A stretch of DNA of 64,000 nucleotides from Romanomermis culicivorax (GCA_963922205.1 CAWUHX010000033.1:682001-746000), one strand, 5' to 3'. Numbered from the stretch's first letter, positions 1 through 11,287 are shown. Made by a program: numbers and translations. The notes: generated by a model from the letters alone, not told the origin.

Positions 1-885
1 GTGATGGTGTTGGGGTGCTCTGACAGATTTCTTGCCTCCTTGATCTGTGGAGTCAGAGGAAGAAGGGTGAAATCGGCAAGGGGAATTGTTATGCAGGAGA
101 GATAGCCAGGGATCGACTTTAAGGCCAGTGCTTCCCTGCCCCTGCCCTAAACCTTGGAATAACTCCTCACTCAGGGGTGAGAAGTCAGAGCAAGAATACT
201 GCTTACCTGAGAAATGCGGGACTAAAACTAGCCAGACTTGGTAACACCCTTTAGAACACAAATAGAACAATTTTCTAACTAAATATTTATTTATAATGCT
301 TACCTCTAAATCGCCCATACCAAAAAGTGTGACGTCTTACCAACATAAAAATGAGGTGAGCAATGTACAGGCGAAATGATAATTATAATATAAAAGATGA
401 GGCACACGAGAATAATCAATAATAATTCACTAACCAATTCACAAAATTCATCTTCTACAGTAACCGTCGCACTGGGCCAGGTTGGGTGTGGTCCACATGT
501 TGTACTTGCAGGCGTTTTTATGAAATTGACAAGCTATTAAAAAATCCTGAGAAATCAGCTGAAACACACTACAACACCCCTCCCCCCTTGCCATAGATGG
601 CCCTGAGTGATCGTCACATGGACAAACAAAACTGGCAAGGGGAGGGACTCGGCGTGTACAGGCCGTCACTGGGGAAGCCAAATATGAAATTGGCAGCACA
701 CAGTGGGGCCGACGAAGTCGTTGTAGTGCTTTGAGCCAATTTGGCAATGTGTAGGGTGAGTCCTCTTGACTTAGCGAGGACAAAATACATCGGCAACACC
801 AGGGCTCAAATTGTCACTCCATCCACACAGATGTACTGGAGCGCACCAGCATACAAGTCCATGCGGATGGGAGGGTGAGGCAGAA
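1..885 (-). repeat. Left inverted arm: 3' end and LTR of a retroelement
   Basis: Read on the minus strand, this segment matches 3310-4172 on the plus strand, so the two form inverted arms around a 2.4 kb centre. On the minus strand it holds the C-terminal tail of an ORF (about 783-590), then a G-rich polypurine tract (577-589), then tgttgtagtg at 576, which is how a 3' LTR begins. The LTR reads leftward to the window edge, and its far end may lie outside. Similarity across the arms is clear but imperfect, so this is not an assembly mirror. Two separate insertions in opposite orientation, or a head-to-head composite, would both give this layout. Confidence 0.7.
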
Positions 886-2950
886 CACCCTGGGGGCTGC
901 TCTCAAAGCATACAGTTTCCCGCCACAGCTGCTCAGTATGCTGTTCCCGGAACACCACTGGTGGGACTACCAGCTGGCTTTACAAGACCAAATTAAGGAA
1001 ATTTTGCTGCCACCTACGACCTCTGCCCCCCACCCCTCAAAAAACGCCACCTGTTCCAACGGCTCCAATTGTCACACAATTGGCACCTCAGCTGATGGTT
1101 CTGCAATTGCCGTGGATGGTACCTATGGATGTTCAACAGCCGCAGCAACCGAGCATGTCAACTGCTAACCTCGATCGCTATGTGCAACTGATTCGCAAAC
1201 CTGCTTGGTATGAGCACTCAGTTAAATGGAAAAATCAACAGCAAGAAGAAGTTGAATCCCATAAAGCCCATAAAACCTGCACAATGGATGAACTGCACAG
1301 CTGATGTACACTGCCACCCAGTACTTCCCATACCAAATGCGGCAAAACACTGAGCGAATGGACAACCAGAGGCCGTGAACAATGGGCCAAACAAAAAGAA
1401 TGACAAAAAGCCTGTCAAACCAGTTCATCCACTGGGGAGATGGTGCAGCTGAAAGTCACACTGACGAAAAGTTCCGGTACTCAAACCAAATCAGTTCAAT
1501 TGGCGAGGCCGCTGCAGCAAACACCACCAGCACAATGTTCTCTCCACAAATCACATCAGTGTGACAACCATTGCCACCAAGAAAGAGATGATTCCTGTCA
1601 CCATGAGGGCAGCACTTGAGGTAGCCATGATCAAGACTACAGTGACACCACCACCCATCACCACACGCAGAGTGAACAAACACATCAAGTTCACTCTACC
1701 GGATTCTATGAGAAAAATTATCAAAGTGCTTTTCACCGATTGCTGCCCAAGTTGATCGATTATATTAGCCTGCTGCACCATGAAGCTGAAATCCAATGCC
1801 ACGTTAAAGCAGTGAAAAATCCATAGCCACAGTTGGAGTTCAAAGTTCCATTGCCTCTGGCCCCCCGATGGATGTGGAACCTACTATTCCAAAATCGGCA
1901 AGGGGTCCAATGTCATGGATGACCACAGCCTTGACGTTGGTATCCCCAACAACAGCCACACTGACAACGGCCACAATGACTTTAACTGCCGCTACCATCA
2001 GCACCGCCCCCACGGAGTCACGTTTGGTTATTGCCACCCATCCCATATCAGGAGCCATCCCTCCGGGTGGTATAGACTTGCAACTCGAACTGCAATTGCC
2101 CAGCGCGACAATTACTTTGCCAAATTATGTTTGTTTTTGCACCACAGATTTGCCGCATTGGATTACGCTGGCAATGCTGCCTTATCTTCCCCACATCGAC
2201 CTGAATGTCGAGTTCTTCTCACCGCATACCTTGCATGAAATGGTCCTCATCAACCTTTTGGTCGCATCAGAGTTCATGTTACCATGGCAGTCCACGTCCG
2301 AGCCACAAATGCCTCATTGACCATTCACCAATACTTCCCGGAACACTACGGCATGAATTTTAATGAACCCCTGCCGCCCATTCCCCTGATGTCACCACTC
2401 TCATCCTGCGATGGGTTGCGGGTATTTGGGCCGAAGAACTCAGTTGCATTGATGCTGTCCAAACCACCCATTTCGCCTTGTTGCTCTACGAAGCTCGCGG
2501 ATTGGACAACCCATCTTGTTTGATCCAGGCCTATAACACTGCCATTGGCCTCATCCATTCCTGGATGGCATATCCTCAATATGTGCCATTCTCGCAACCA
2601 CCCAAATCCACCGATATTTACTGTATCTATTTGCAACAGCACAGCAAAACAGATCGCCTGGTTCCCATGTTATGACACCATGATTTCTCGGCACACAGGA
2701 ACCTTCTCCAGCCCGCAGCCTCCGCCACCAACAGGATTGCCATGGGATCACCCGACTATGATTCCACTGCTGACTCCTTGGCCCCGAACCAATCCCCTAT
2801 CGCCGATTCCAACACAAACATACATGTCATCATCCTGGGGCAGGGGTGACACCGACAATCACAGCCACACCCAGTATTCTTCGCAATTGCATAGGTATGA
2901 CGAACCCTATGATAATCGCCGCGACCCTCCTTGCCGTTGCGATGACTGAT
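860..2950 (+). pseudogene. Gag-like ORF of an LTR retroelement, copy 1 (broken)
   Basis: No single open frame spans this region, but successive plus-strand frames (875-1168, 1080-1304, 1868-2320, 2284-2523, 2545-2949) give a Pro/Thr/Gln-rich protein. It has a short conserved block (YSFPPQLLSMLF) followed by a basic stretch with VESHK. The same blocks recur at 45700-46290 (YGFLLLQPNMLP, VESHK) and at 55350-55800 on the minus strand (YGFTIQAPNMLL). The later part (about 2170-2650) contains a separate, better-ordered stretch with no domain I can name. Frame changes and stops show it is dead. Calling it gag rests on position and composition; no zinc knuckle is visible. Confidence 0.5.
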
Positions 2951-3254
2951 ACCCCGATGACCGCTACAACAACTGCATTGATTATCAGACCCACCCATGT
3001 TCCGCCCCGGACACACGTCACCACTGTCACCATTGATCCCCGGCTGTTTTTGTACTGTAATTCCATTTTGTTATTTTCTTTGTTTTTTCTCACTTTTATT
3101 TCTCACCTGGTTGTTTTTTGCTAATATCATTTTTTGTGTGCTTTACCGTTTCTACTAGTTTTCCTCACTGCCATGCAGACGATGCACATTGACACAGTAA
3201 GATGCTCCAAAATGTTCTACCACCAAATGCCCCCACTCTCCTCAAATTGTCTTC
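2951..3254. other. Stretch without a gene
   Basis: AT-rich sequence between the gag-like remnant and the right arm. It contains runs of t broken by c and no open frame I can support. Confidence 0.6.
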
Positions 3255-3309
3255 TTGCCAGGGCCACATGGTTGTGTTTTATTTTCACCTCAGGAGCCGC
3301 CCGACTGTA

Positions 3310-4172
3310 GTCGCGGGCCTCACCCTCCCATCCGCATGAACTCATATGCTGGTGCACTCCAGTATATCCATGCGGACGGAGTGACAACATGGGCTGCCGT
3401 GTTGCCCATGCACTTCAGCGTCACTAATTGTGAACCGAGTCGAGAAGTCTCACCCTACATGTTGCCAAATCAGTTCAAAACACTACTAGGACTCCATCAG
3501 CCCCACTGTGTGCTGCTCAATTCTTATTCAGCTTCCCCAGTGATGGCCTGTACAGGCTGAGTCCCTTCCCTTGCCAGTTTTGTTTGTCCATGTGACGATT
3601 GCTTAGGGCCATCTACCCCTTGGGGGGAGGGATGTTGTAGTATGTTTCAGCTCATTTCTTGTCAATTTTGTAAAAACGCCCGCAAGTACAACACATCAAC
3701 CATGCCCCACCTGGCTCAGACCCACGGTTACTGTAGAAGATGAATTTTGTGAATTAGTCAGTGAATATTATTGATTATTCTCGGGTGCCTCATCCTTTAT
3801 ATTATAATTATTATTTTGCCTGTACTTTACTCGCCTCGTTTTTTTATCGGTAAGATGTCACATTTTTTGGAAGGGGCGATTTAGAGGTAAGCATTATAAA
3901 TAAATATTTAGTTAGAAAATTGTTCTATTTGTGTTCTAAAAGGTGTTACCAAGTCTGGCTAGTTTTACTCGGGAATTTCTGGGGTAAGCAGTATTCTTGC
4001 TCTGACTTCTCGGCCCTGAGTGAAGAGTCATTCCAATGTTTAGGGCAGATGCAGGGAAGCACTGGCATTAAGGTCGATCCCTGGCTACCTTTCCTGCATA
4101 ACGATTCCCCTTGCGGATTTTACCCTTCTTTCTCGGACCCCATGGATCAAGGAGGCAAGAAATTGGTCAGAG
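3310..4172 (+). repeat. Right inverted arm: 3' end and LTR of a retroelement
   Basis: This is the reverse-complement partner of 1-885. In plus-strand order it contains the tail of an ORF (3255-3560, ending in CTG before a TGA), a polypurine tract ggggggaggga at 3622-3632, then tgttgtagtatg at 3633 as the LTR start. The LTR body runs through an AT-rich middle (3760-3930) to about 4172, where similarity to the left arm fades. The LTR boundary is inferred from the polypurine tract next to TG. I cannot place the 5' LTR of this element. Confidence 0.7.
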
Positions 4173-4954
4173 CAAACCAAAAACCAACCAATTTTTCAAA
4201 TATAACATTCAACAAAGTTGGGGGTCGCCCATACTTGTAAGAGGCCCGAGGGGGGATCTTAACCCATAATTTTGGGCATACCTGTAATTAGGGGGGATCC
4301 CCACCCCCAACTCGAACGAACCCTATAGGGAAAGGTTGGGACCCCCACCCCCAACTTGGTCAATCGTGTACCAACCCTCCAAACTCAGAAAAATTAGCAA
4401 AAATTAGGAAAAAAAAATGATTTTTTTGGCCTTTTTTGGGAAAATTTCTGAAATTTTTTTGACTTTTTTCTGGATTTTTCGAACGCCTCCCCAGAACTTT
4501 GAAAATTTTGAAACCCCCACCTCATAGTTTTGGGTTTACCCGCCCCAATGCCACACTTTTTTTGTTTGGCACAGGGACGACCCATTCCACAAGATTTCGA
4601 TTAATCTGCTCATTGAGCCAATCATCTTGGAATGTACATACCATTCTTTTAAATAAGCTCTATAATTCAAAAAATGAATATATTCTGATATCACACATAC
4701 AGGAACATTAACCTGTATAACGCTGAAATATCAAGAGAAATACTCGGCATAAAAAACAAAGCATTTGAAAAAAATTTATTCGTCAAATCACAAGAACGAA
4801 ACTGATATCATGAAAAAATTCCTTACTCAGGACAAGATTCCCAGTTTTTCCCTGTTTTCCCGCCTCTTAAAAAAATTCCCGGCTTTTTCCCGGTTTTCCC
4901 GGTCCAGGGGGCACCCTGGTATAGGGTTGAACAGATTGGGGTTGAGGGGTCTGA
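4173..4954. other. Left flank of the Polinton: host repeat, no gene
   Basis: Holds G/C-run sequence (gggggatccccaccccc, 4290-4360) that resembles, in inverted orientation, the right flank at 23306-23400 (ggggggtccaccctaactccc). Next to the insertion, ggtatagggttgaac (4919-4933) matches ggtatagggttcgaac just outside the right end. The Polinton therefore sits inside an older repeated sequence. No open frame here has support. Confidence 0.55.
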
Positions 4955-4960
4955 CATTTG
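4955..4960. repeat. Target-site duplication, left copy (CATTTG)
   Basis: catttg directly precedes the first base of the terminal inverted repeat (agtagtaaggcc). The identical catttg follows the last base of the right terminal repeat at 23300-23305. Six base pairs is the duplication length known for Polintons. Confidence 0.93.
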
Positions 4961-5752
4961 AGTAGTAAGGCCGGACCGTATAGGTTGTACGGTTAAGGAT
5001 ACCCCTATCTTTTGTGTACGACCTATAATTTGTCATTTTTTGTCGATTTATAGGTCGTACAGTAAACATATACAGTTGACTTTTGGCGGATTTACAGGTC
5101 ATACAGTAAACATATAGGGTCAATTTCTTCGTCGATTTATAGGTCGTACGGTTGAGTATACAGGCTTTAGAGTTACCGTAATAGTGGAATTACGGTAATT
5201 TTCGATTATGGTAATAATGGAGTTATGGTAATAAGTGTGTTACTGTAGATGAAAAAGGAAAATTGATGAATGGAAAATGAAAAAGGAAAACTAAAATGAA
5301 CAAAAAATGGAAAAGAAATAAAAAGAGATCGTGTGTAAAAACGGCTTCCCCTCTGGGAAGAGGAAGCCCTTCAAAAATTTGGGCCCCCGACCCCCTTTGT
5401 CAAAAGGACGCCACCTGCAGGCGTAAATATGTTTCGGAGGTCCCATTTCTGAAGGATCATTCAAGTCAACAAATGTCAGAATGGTCAAATTGGTCAGTAA
5501 TGGTCTGTTTAATAAGTAAAATCTCGAGAGAGTCAATACGCGATGAAACATTATCCTTACAGGTGCATGCGTATAAAGTTTGATGTTCTGCCAAAAATGA
5601 CCAAGAAGGTCTTTTATAAAAAATGACCAGAGCGAGCTGGCCATAAAAAGCATGTAGACAAATAAGGTCCTTTATAGAAAATGACCAGAACGAGCCGGTT
5701 GTAAAAAGCATGTAGAAAATTTGACGAGTTAAAAATCTTTACATATCAAAAA
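4961..5752 (+). repeat. Polinton left terminal inverted repeat
   Basis: About 790 bp that match the reverse complement of 22005-23299, apart from an extra block in the right copy. The outer part carries three head-to-tail copies of a unit containing gatttataggtcgtac (near 5040, 5090 and 5140). The next part has alternating ttaccgtaat / attatggtaat strings (5170-5250). The inner part includes the mixed-composition block 5330-5450. No coding sequence is credible here. Confidence 0.92.
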
Positions 5753-5863
5753 TTTTTAATTCAATGCAACATTCTAGCTTATTATTATAAAACTTTTGAA
5801 ACACTATTTTATTTTTGTTTATCGCCAAAATACTGTAGTCTAAATACAAAAATAATGATAACG

Positions 5864-6235
5864 TGAACAAAAAATGGAAAACAAGAAAGAAAGAAAGCAT
5901 TTATAAAATTGACCCCCTCCACCCACTGAGGAAGTCCTTCAAAAAAAGCACCTTCGGGCTCCAAAATAAGAGGTGCGCCGTCTGCAGGTTCACAGAATAG
6001 CTAATCGAAAGCCCTGCATACTGAACGATTGTCCAAATTAGAATGGTCTTTTAGATCGGAATGCTCAATTCCACATATAAAAACTGTAAGAGTCTATAAA
6101 ACTTGAAACATTATTCCTACGGGTTTATACTTATAAGGTTGTAAATGACCAAATTCTTTTATAAAAAAATGACCCAAAAGAGTGGGGCATAAAGCGCATG
6201 TAGAAAAGTGAACACTTGAGATGAAAAATATTCTA
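5864..6235 (+). repeat. Diverged second copy of the inner terminal repeat
   Basis: Repeats, in the same order and orientation, landmarks of 5296-5700: gaacaaaaaatggaaaa, the gaagtccttcaaaaa string, ctgcaggttcac, gaaacattattcctac, ataaaaaaatgacc and gcatgtagaaaa. It is much more diverged than the terminal copy is from its partner at the right end. The inner repeat was therefore duplicated long ago on this side. Confidence 0.75.
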
Positions 6236-6753
6236 GATGTAAAAAAGTAATTGATACCACAAAAATATTTGAAGAAGAAAAGAAAAGAAAAAGAAGAAAA
6301 GAAAAGAACTAAATCATCAAGGGTAGCTATACATGAATGTTACCCTACATATAGAAAATTAATACATTATATTGGATGATTTATGCAGGTAGATACAATT
6401 TTGTATACAGAGTGTTTTCCAGAGCAAACATAGAAAGGTTAGACAGCTGAAACCATTTAGATGGCAAAACCAATTAGAAATGCTAGAAAAGGTCAAAGTT
6501 CTATAAAACACGGTAGCAAGAGACACTTTACCAAAATAATTAAGGTGGTGATTATTGTTATTTTGATAGTTTTCTAGAATAACCTAGAGCCTAAAGCCTT
6601 TAAAGAGACGCAATACCAAAACAATTAAGGTGGTGATTATTGTTATTTTGATAGTTTTTTAGAATAACCTAGAGTCGAGAACCTTCAAAGAAAAACCGAA
6701 AAGATTCAACCAAAAAGCAGAAAAAACCGGAAAAGGTTTGATGAGGGTAAAGA
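6236..6753. other. Gene-free spacer with a purine tract and an 80-bp tandem duplication
   Basis: Opens with a gaaaagaaaaagaag purine tract (6268-6312). At 6528-6690 a unit of about 82 bp occurs twice in tandem, each copy containing attaaggtggtgattattg and tagaataacctagag. No gene is seen. Confidence 0.7.
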
Positions 6754-6766
6754 GGTATAAATAGAA
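6754..6766 (+). promoter_or_regulatory. TATA-box-like promoter for the 6826 gene
   Basis: ggtataaatag lies about 65 bp upstream of the first ATG of the spliced gene at 6826. That is the spacing expected for a TATA box with a short 5' leader. In-frame stop taa at 6748-6750 closes the frame upstream. Confidence 0.5.
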
Positions 6767-6825
6767 AAAATAGAAGAAGAAGAATCATTCTTATTTTTGT
6801 ACCTGGGCGACACCTGAGAGTACCA

Positions 6826-7667
6826 ATGGAGGCCCTATTTGTTACGTTTATTTCGGCGTTAAGAGCCGCCTACGAGGCTTACAGTAGGATGATTTTACAA
6901 ATATTTTGATTTAAAAATTAATATGGATGCTATTTTATAGTATTATTAATTTAGAGCCGTTTTTAATGACGGCCGATATTGACGCGTGGGTGTCCGTCTT
7001 TTGGGAGGAGGCGTCGGCAGACTTCAAGAGCTGGTGGAAAAGCCAGCGAGGGGTTGAATATCCGGCTAGACAGAAACCCTTTTAGGGTTTTATGAAGCAT
7101 CTACGCCGGATGTTCGACAACCCTTCGCTGACCGACGGCCACCTAGCCTCGCACCTGTGGAATATCCTCCCCCAGGTGCAAGGGCTCAATGGGGAAAAGC
7201 CGACAATGGGAGAGGATAGGACTGGCGCTACCGCGTTTCTAGTAAGTTCTGATGTTATAGTTAAACCACGTCGTAGATATATAAATTTTATATTTAATGA
7301 GAGTAAAATTATTAAAAGCTTTTACTACAATATTTCAAGATGAATATGTGTAGGTTAAATTGTGCTAGCTGTAGTATCTTACAGATTCTTAATTCATCTA
7401 TATTAATGTATGGTATATAGCTGAGTTGTCTAAAACTTACCAAAGAACATTTCTAGAATATTCTAGAAGATTTATGATAAAATAAAGACTATTGATAGAT
7501 CTTGTACTTATTACTTAGGAGTTAAAATGATATATTAGAGTAAAAAATTTTTGTTTAACTAAAATAGTTATTAAATTTTGTAAAAATTTTAGTGGATACG
7601 CGTGAAACCTCTAGCGAGGTCTGGGACGGCGGCGGCAGCGGTGGCTGCGTATGTATATAGTATCTAT
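6826..7667 (+). pseudogene. CpG-rich spliced gene of unknown function inside the Polinton
   Basis: Three exons join in one frame: 6826-6883, 6955-7241 and 7593-7667. They are split by introns with gtagga...atttag and gtaagt...ttttag borders, and 345 + 75 nt give an unbroken codon register. The product has an acidic/aromatic N-terminal half rich in Trp (VFWEEASADFKSWWKS) and an Ala-rich C-terminal part (GTAAAAVAAYVYS) that could cross a membrane. Exon 2 carries one TAG (7083-7085), and an in-frame ATG follows at 7092. The 3' end is unclear: reading through the last donor gives a short tail to a stop. The exons are packed with CG dinucleotides while the introns and neighbours are nearly pure A+T. 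I recognise no family. It may be an acquired cargo gene or a lineage-specific Polinton accessory gene. Confidence 0.6.
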
Positions 7668-7983
7668 GTAAGTAAAAATTTTTGCAAAATTTTTGAAATT
7701 TAATGTTTTTATTTTTAGGTAAAATTTGTATATATATGTATATTTTATTTTGTTTTAAATTTTGTATATATGTATAATTTATTCTATTTTGTTATAAATT
7801 ATGTATATATATATATTTTGTTTCAAATAAATTAAATTGAATTAAAATTGATAAAATTTTTTATTTATTGTGTTTAATAGTAGAAGTAATGTCTTTAGAG
7901 TTCTACTATGGGTCTGTGTGTGTGTGTGCGTGTGTGTGCGTCAACTTTTGGAATATAAAAAGGGGTTTACTGTAGTCAGATAG
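7668..7983. repeat. AT-rich spacer with tatata runs and a (GT)n tract
   Basis: Contains gtatatatatg-type runs (7725-7820) and a gtgtgtgtgtgcgtgtgtgtgcg microsatellite near 7917-7940. A second TATA-like string, aatataaaaagggg, lies at about 7952. No plus-strand ORF follows it closely, so its role is open. Confidence 0.6.
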
Positions 7984-8184
7984 TTAGAGATGTACGAGTA
8001 AACGATATGTAGAGAATATGCACAAAATTGCGTAAAGTATAGTGGTGCTACTATTGAGAATTGTTGCTGTATTATATAGCTTTCTACAGGTCTTTGGGCA
8101 AAAAGAACGTACAAGATAATTACATAGTACTGTAGAACTAAAGGAGAAAATAAAGGAAAGAAGGAGTAATAAAAGGAAGTTCAT
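7984..8184 (-). CDS. Small hydrophobic ORF with a signal-peptide-like start
   Basis: Sixty-six codons. It starts with a poly-leucine hydrophobic stretch (NFLLLLLLSFIFSFSS) that looks like a signal peptide, followed by a short segment with three cysteines (SFCPKTCRKLYN) and a second hydrophobic stretch. It lies just downstream of the major capsid gene on the same strand. Hydrophobic AT-rich ORFs of this length arise by chance, so I give it low weight. I recognise no family. Confidence 0.2.
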   Translation of the reverse strand: MNFLLLLLLSFIFSFSSTVLCNYLVRSFCPKTCRKLYNTATILNSSTTILYAILCIFSTYRLLVHL

Positions 8185-8323
8185 TTATAATTAGGAATAA
8201 ATTAATTAAAAGAATATTTCTAAACAATAGCTAAGGAGAAGGGTTGTATAAACAACAACAACTATAAGTGATTTTTATTATTATAAAAAAATGAGATGAA
8301 ATGTACATATAAATATAACGTAT

Positions 8324-9705
8324 TTAAATACTATAATCCGTAAAGGTTTCACGATTTTTATCAATCATTACGAGAGAGTCAAATTCTGCGTATATAAGTG
8401 CTTCAATACCGCCATCTGGTATATCCTTGCCAAAATTCATCTGTAAACTGATGGTTCCTTCACGTACGAGTTCCCAAAAATTACCATCCATACTGCAAGG
8501 AGTCAAATCAAAAACAAAAACCGTGTTATGCGTTGTAAAAGAATTTGGAGTAGTTTCATTACCCTTGTTATCTGTACCAATTCCTACACCCTCAAATAAT
8601 TGTATAAAAGTGCCCAAATATTTGTTTTCTTTAAAATTGTAGGTAATGTTGTAGTACTACTTGTTATTTTAATTTCGTTTAATCCGAAATGTTTAAAATT
8701 AAAGGGGCTTTGATAATAATCACCCCTAGCAGCCGAACCATCAACGAGCGCCACAACCAGACAATGAGGTAAAGGACCTGTGAACAATGAGTTCAGAGGA
8801 GCTGAGCGACGACTAGTTGTTATGCATAGACTTGTAACATGACATCATCGAATAGGGTACTTTGCAGCTGTATTTTGTAACATGGATTCAATAGCTAGAT
8901 TGACATTATCCACAACTTCAACTTTTTTAATAAATAAAGACATGCTTTTAACCTCGATTTTATAAGCTTCGTTGTCAGTAGATATAAATTTTTGCAAGCA
9001 AAAATCATCTCTATGTCTGTATAAATCAATTTTCAAAGTACATTGATTCAATAGAAAACGTTCTTGCATAAATAGATCGGCATGTATAGGAGCCATTAAT
9101 TCAACAACTGCACTGTTTTTGAACACCTGAACTCTTTCCAAAGCAGCCTTGTTTTTCTTTATATCAAGAACATCGCCATTTTCAAAAGCATAACTAGCAG
9201 CTGCAACATGTGTCAACTTAGCATCACGACCATAGTTCAATTCTGTTTCCAAATAAGATCTGTAAGCGTATCTATCCCCACTAAAATGTTAAAATGTTAA
9301 AATTAAAAAATGTAAACATACATTTAATTATAAAACTTACCTGTCAGATATTAATTTGCCATTTAAGTACATCTTGATCTGTTTAAAAAATGTTTTGCCG
9401 ATCAAATTAATTGGCGCCACAATGTTACCACTGATATTGTTGTTGGCATCTGCTATTAAAGTGCAAGCAGCGCCATTAGCTTTTGTAATTCGAATAGTAA
9501 AATATATAAAATTTTTTGATAAGTCCAACATATATGAATCAGGTTAAATAACAAACTCGTAAGGTCCTTCGTTAGTACAAGGATTTTATAACTGAATTTC
9601 AGACCAAAAACTTCTACAAATAGCAACTTGTGTTGGAGGTACGGTAAATAAATCTAACTCCATTTTACTACTAGGAGATGACGCAGCATCAATAAATTTA
9701 CTCAT
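8324..9705 (-). pseudogene. MCP: Polinton major capsid protein (double jelly-roll), broken
   Basis: This is the icosahedral capsid protein of Polintons. The frame starts at ATG 9705 and runs through LDLSKNFIYFTIRI and the IGKTFFKQIKMYLNGKLI block. It crosses a 60-bp GT-AG intron (9281-9340), then YRSYLETELNYG, YPIR near the middle, PFNFKHFGLNEIK, and the C-terminal jelly-roll block with GTISLQMNFGKDIPDGG, ending at 8324. These blocks and their order are typical of the family. It is interrupted by TAA at 9586-9588, TAA at 9544-9546, TGA at 8845-8847 and a frameshift near 8645. No intact capsid can come from this copy. Its 3' position in the minus-strand virion block fits other Polintons. Confidence 0.9.
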
Positions 9706-9773
9706 TTTGAATAGATATCCTTGAAACCGACTACTCTACGTGGAGTGTTTTTTTAAGAATGAGGAATGTGGTT

Positions 9774-10238
9774 TCAGGTGTTTACTTTATGTTGTTTTTG
9801 ATGTTGATGTTGTTGACGCTGACCATCATTTAACTTTTTATTGCTTTTTATATGTATCGTAGAATTTATATGTTTACGCTTCCCTAAACCTTTTCCTTTA
9901 TAAATGGGTTCGCCCGTTTCGTGTAATAAGCTGCCAGCTGCGTTTCGTCCATGCTCAGCAATACTTTCTTTAAAAGAACGGCCTTCTACAACATCGCCTG
10001 CAATTTTGGAACCTGCAGCAAGTGCATGCTTTCCTGCAGATTTTAACAAAGGCATAGCTAGATGCCACAAACTCTTGAAAAAATTACCAACTCCAGCTCC
10101 TTAATGTCTATAATAATAGGGCTATGCTGCTCGGAAACCTTGTAAGGTACCACCTAACTGAAATTGATTATCTTGAATGCTGTGTTGATAAATTTTGATC
10201 CTGTGATCAACAATTTCAGGGATAAATACGGTATGCAT
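9774..10238 (-). pseudogene. Small basic Polinton protein with glycine/alanine helix, broken
   Basis: A continuous 155-codon frame from ATG 10238 to 9774, interrupted only by TAG (10122-10124) and TAA (10101-10103). The N-terminal part includes HTVFIPEIVDHRI and GGTLQGFR. After the stops come a Gly-led amphipathic segment (GAGVGNFFKSLWHLAMPLLK), an Ala-rich helix and a basic Lys/Gln/His-rich tail. Small proteins of this type sit between the capsid genes in many Polintons and have been compared with adenoviral membrane-active or core proteins. That role is an inference. The downstream part is open from an internal ATG at 10070. Confidence 0.6.
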
Positions 10239-10369
10239 ATTTTGCTTTGAAAATCAAAAGGAACAACTAAATGAATTAATTAATTAAGAGCATTTGCGAA
10301 AATTCAACCTGACGACAACGTGTCCAAATGCAAATGAATGAATGAATAAATAAAAATTTGATACTATGA

Positions 10370-11287
10370 TTATAGGAATAAAGGAGTACGTCGCCCGAAA
10401 TGTAATTTAACTATAACATTCCCAAACTGAAAGGGTATAAGCTCATTCATACTGTTTTTTATATTAATCTCGAGTACTGTAATTTCTTTTAATTGAATGG
10501 GTATATAGTGAGGTGTTTGATATAATCGACTCACATTATCTTTGTATTTTCCCTGAACATTTACTATACGTAAAAGCGGTGCTAAAGTATTTCCAATAAT
10601 CTGATTTTCAATAATATTACAGTAAACATAAAAACTCTGTAAATCATTCAAATTTGGTGGTTGAATGCCTAACATGTATAAATGATTAGTTCCAGGCTCG
10701 GCAAGAAAAACAGCTTTGGATGGTGGAATATGTGTGTTAGAATTTTTTGGAGGTTTCTCTTCAACAGTATATAAGTTAATATTCACAGCTCTATTTAAAA
10801 AATCATCAGCAGTTGCATAGGCCTCAGTATTGGTAGCGCTAAATCCGCGAAGCTCCATTAACCATTTGCTTATATCGATTTTACGTAAGATTGTACCACT
10901 TTTTATTTTCAAATTAACTAATCCTCTACTATGTTCATCGTATGAAAACATGATTTCCATGTTAGTTCCGGCAATAGCTGCTCCAATTTTTGCATTCAAC
11001 TCTTCAATTAATTCAGATATGGTAAAGTAATGTTTTTCAAAAACTATTACTTTAATTTTTTTGACCTTATTCCCAACACCATCCGTAATTAACGTTATTA
11101 CATTATCTCCACCATGATTGGAAAATGTAGCCCAATTATAGGGGTATATTATTTCACTTAGCCCTACCTCCCAGCTTCCATCTAGTTTTGAACGGTAAGG
11201 TAGAATTGCTGAAAAATCAGAGGGCTTGTTTCCATTTTCGCTATTACTAGGTAATGTGATATAAAATTGATCTTCAAAGGTTGTCAT
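10370..11287 (-). CDS. mCP: Polinton minor capsid protein (penton, single jelly-roll)
   Basis: A complete 305-residue frame. Family features visible are the N-terminal FYITLPSNSE start, SWEVGLSEIIYPYNW (residues about 38-52), a middle strand-rich region, FYVYCNIIENQIIGN (about 219-233), HYIPIQLKEITVLEINI and the C-terminal PFQFGNVIVKLHFG. This protein forms the fivefold vertices of the predicted Polinton capsid. The gene overlaps the end of the upstream membrane-protein gene by 14 nt, so both are probably read from one transcript. No stop or frameshift interrupts it, unlike the major capsid gene. Confidence 0.92.
   Translation of the reverse strand: MTTFEDQFYITLPSNSENGNKPSDFSAILPYRSKLDGSWEVGLSEIIYPYNWATFSNHGGDNVITLITDGVGNKVKKIKVIVFEKHYFTISELIEELNAKIGAAIAGTNMEIMFSYDEHSRGLVNLKIKSGTILRKIDISKWLMELRGFSATNTEAYATADDFLNRAVNINLYTVEEKPPKNSNTHIPPSKAVFLAEPGTNHLYMLGIQPPNLNDLQSFYVYCNIIENQIIGNTLAPLLRIVNVQGKYKDNVSRLYQTPHYIPIQLKEITVLEINIKNSMNELIPFQFGNVIVKLHFGRRTPLFL

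Noticed and set aside
1440-2060. Minus-strand ORFs overlapping the gag-like region (1551-1802, 1840-2058)
   Set aside because: They are antisense shadows of Thr/Pro-rich sequence, and the plus-strand reading is shared with the other gag copies.
4827-5711. ORFs in the Polinton terminal repeat (for example 5291-5653)
   Set aside because: The same frames appear mirrored at 22607-22969. They follow from repeat sequence, not selection for protein, and no family is recognisable.
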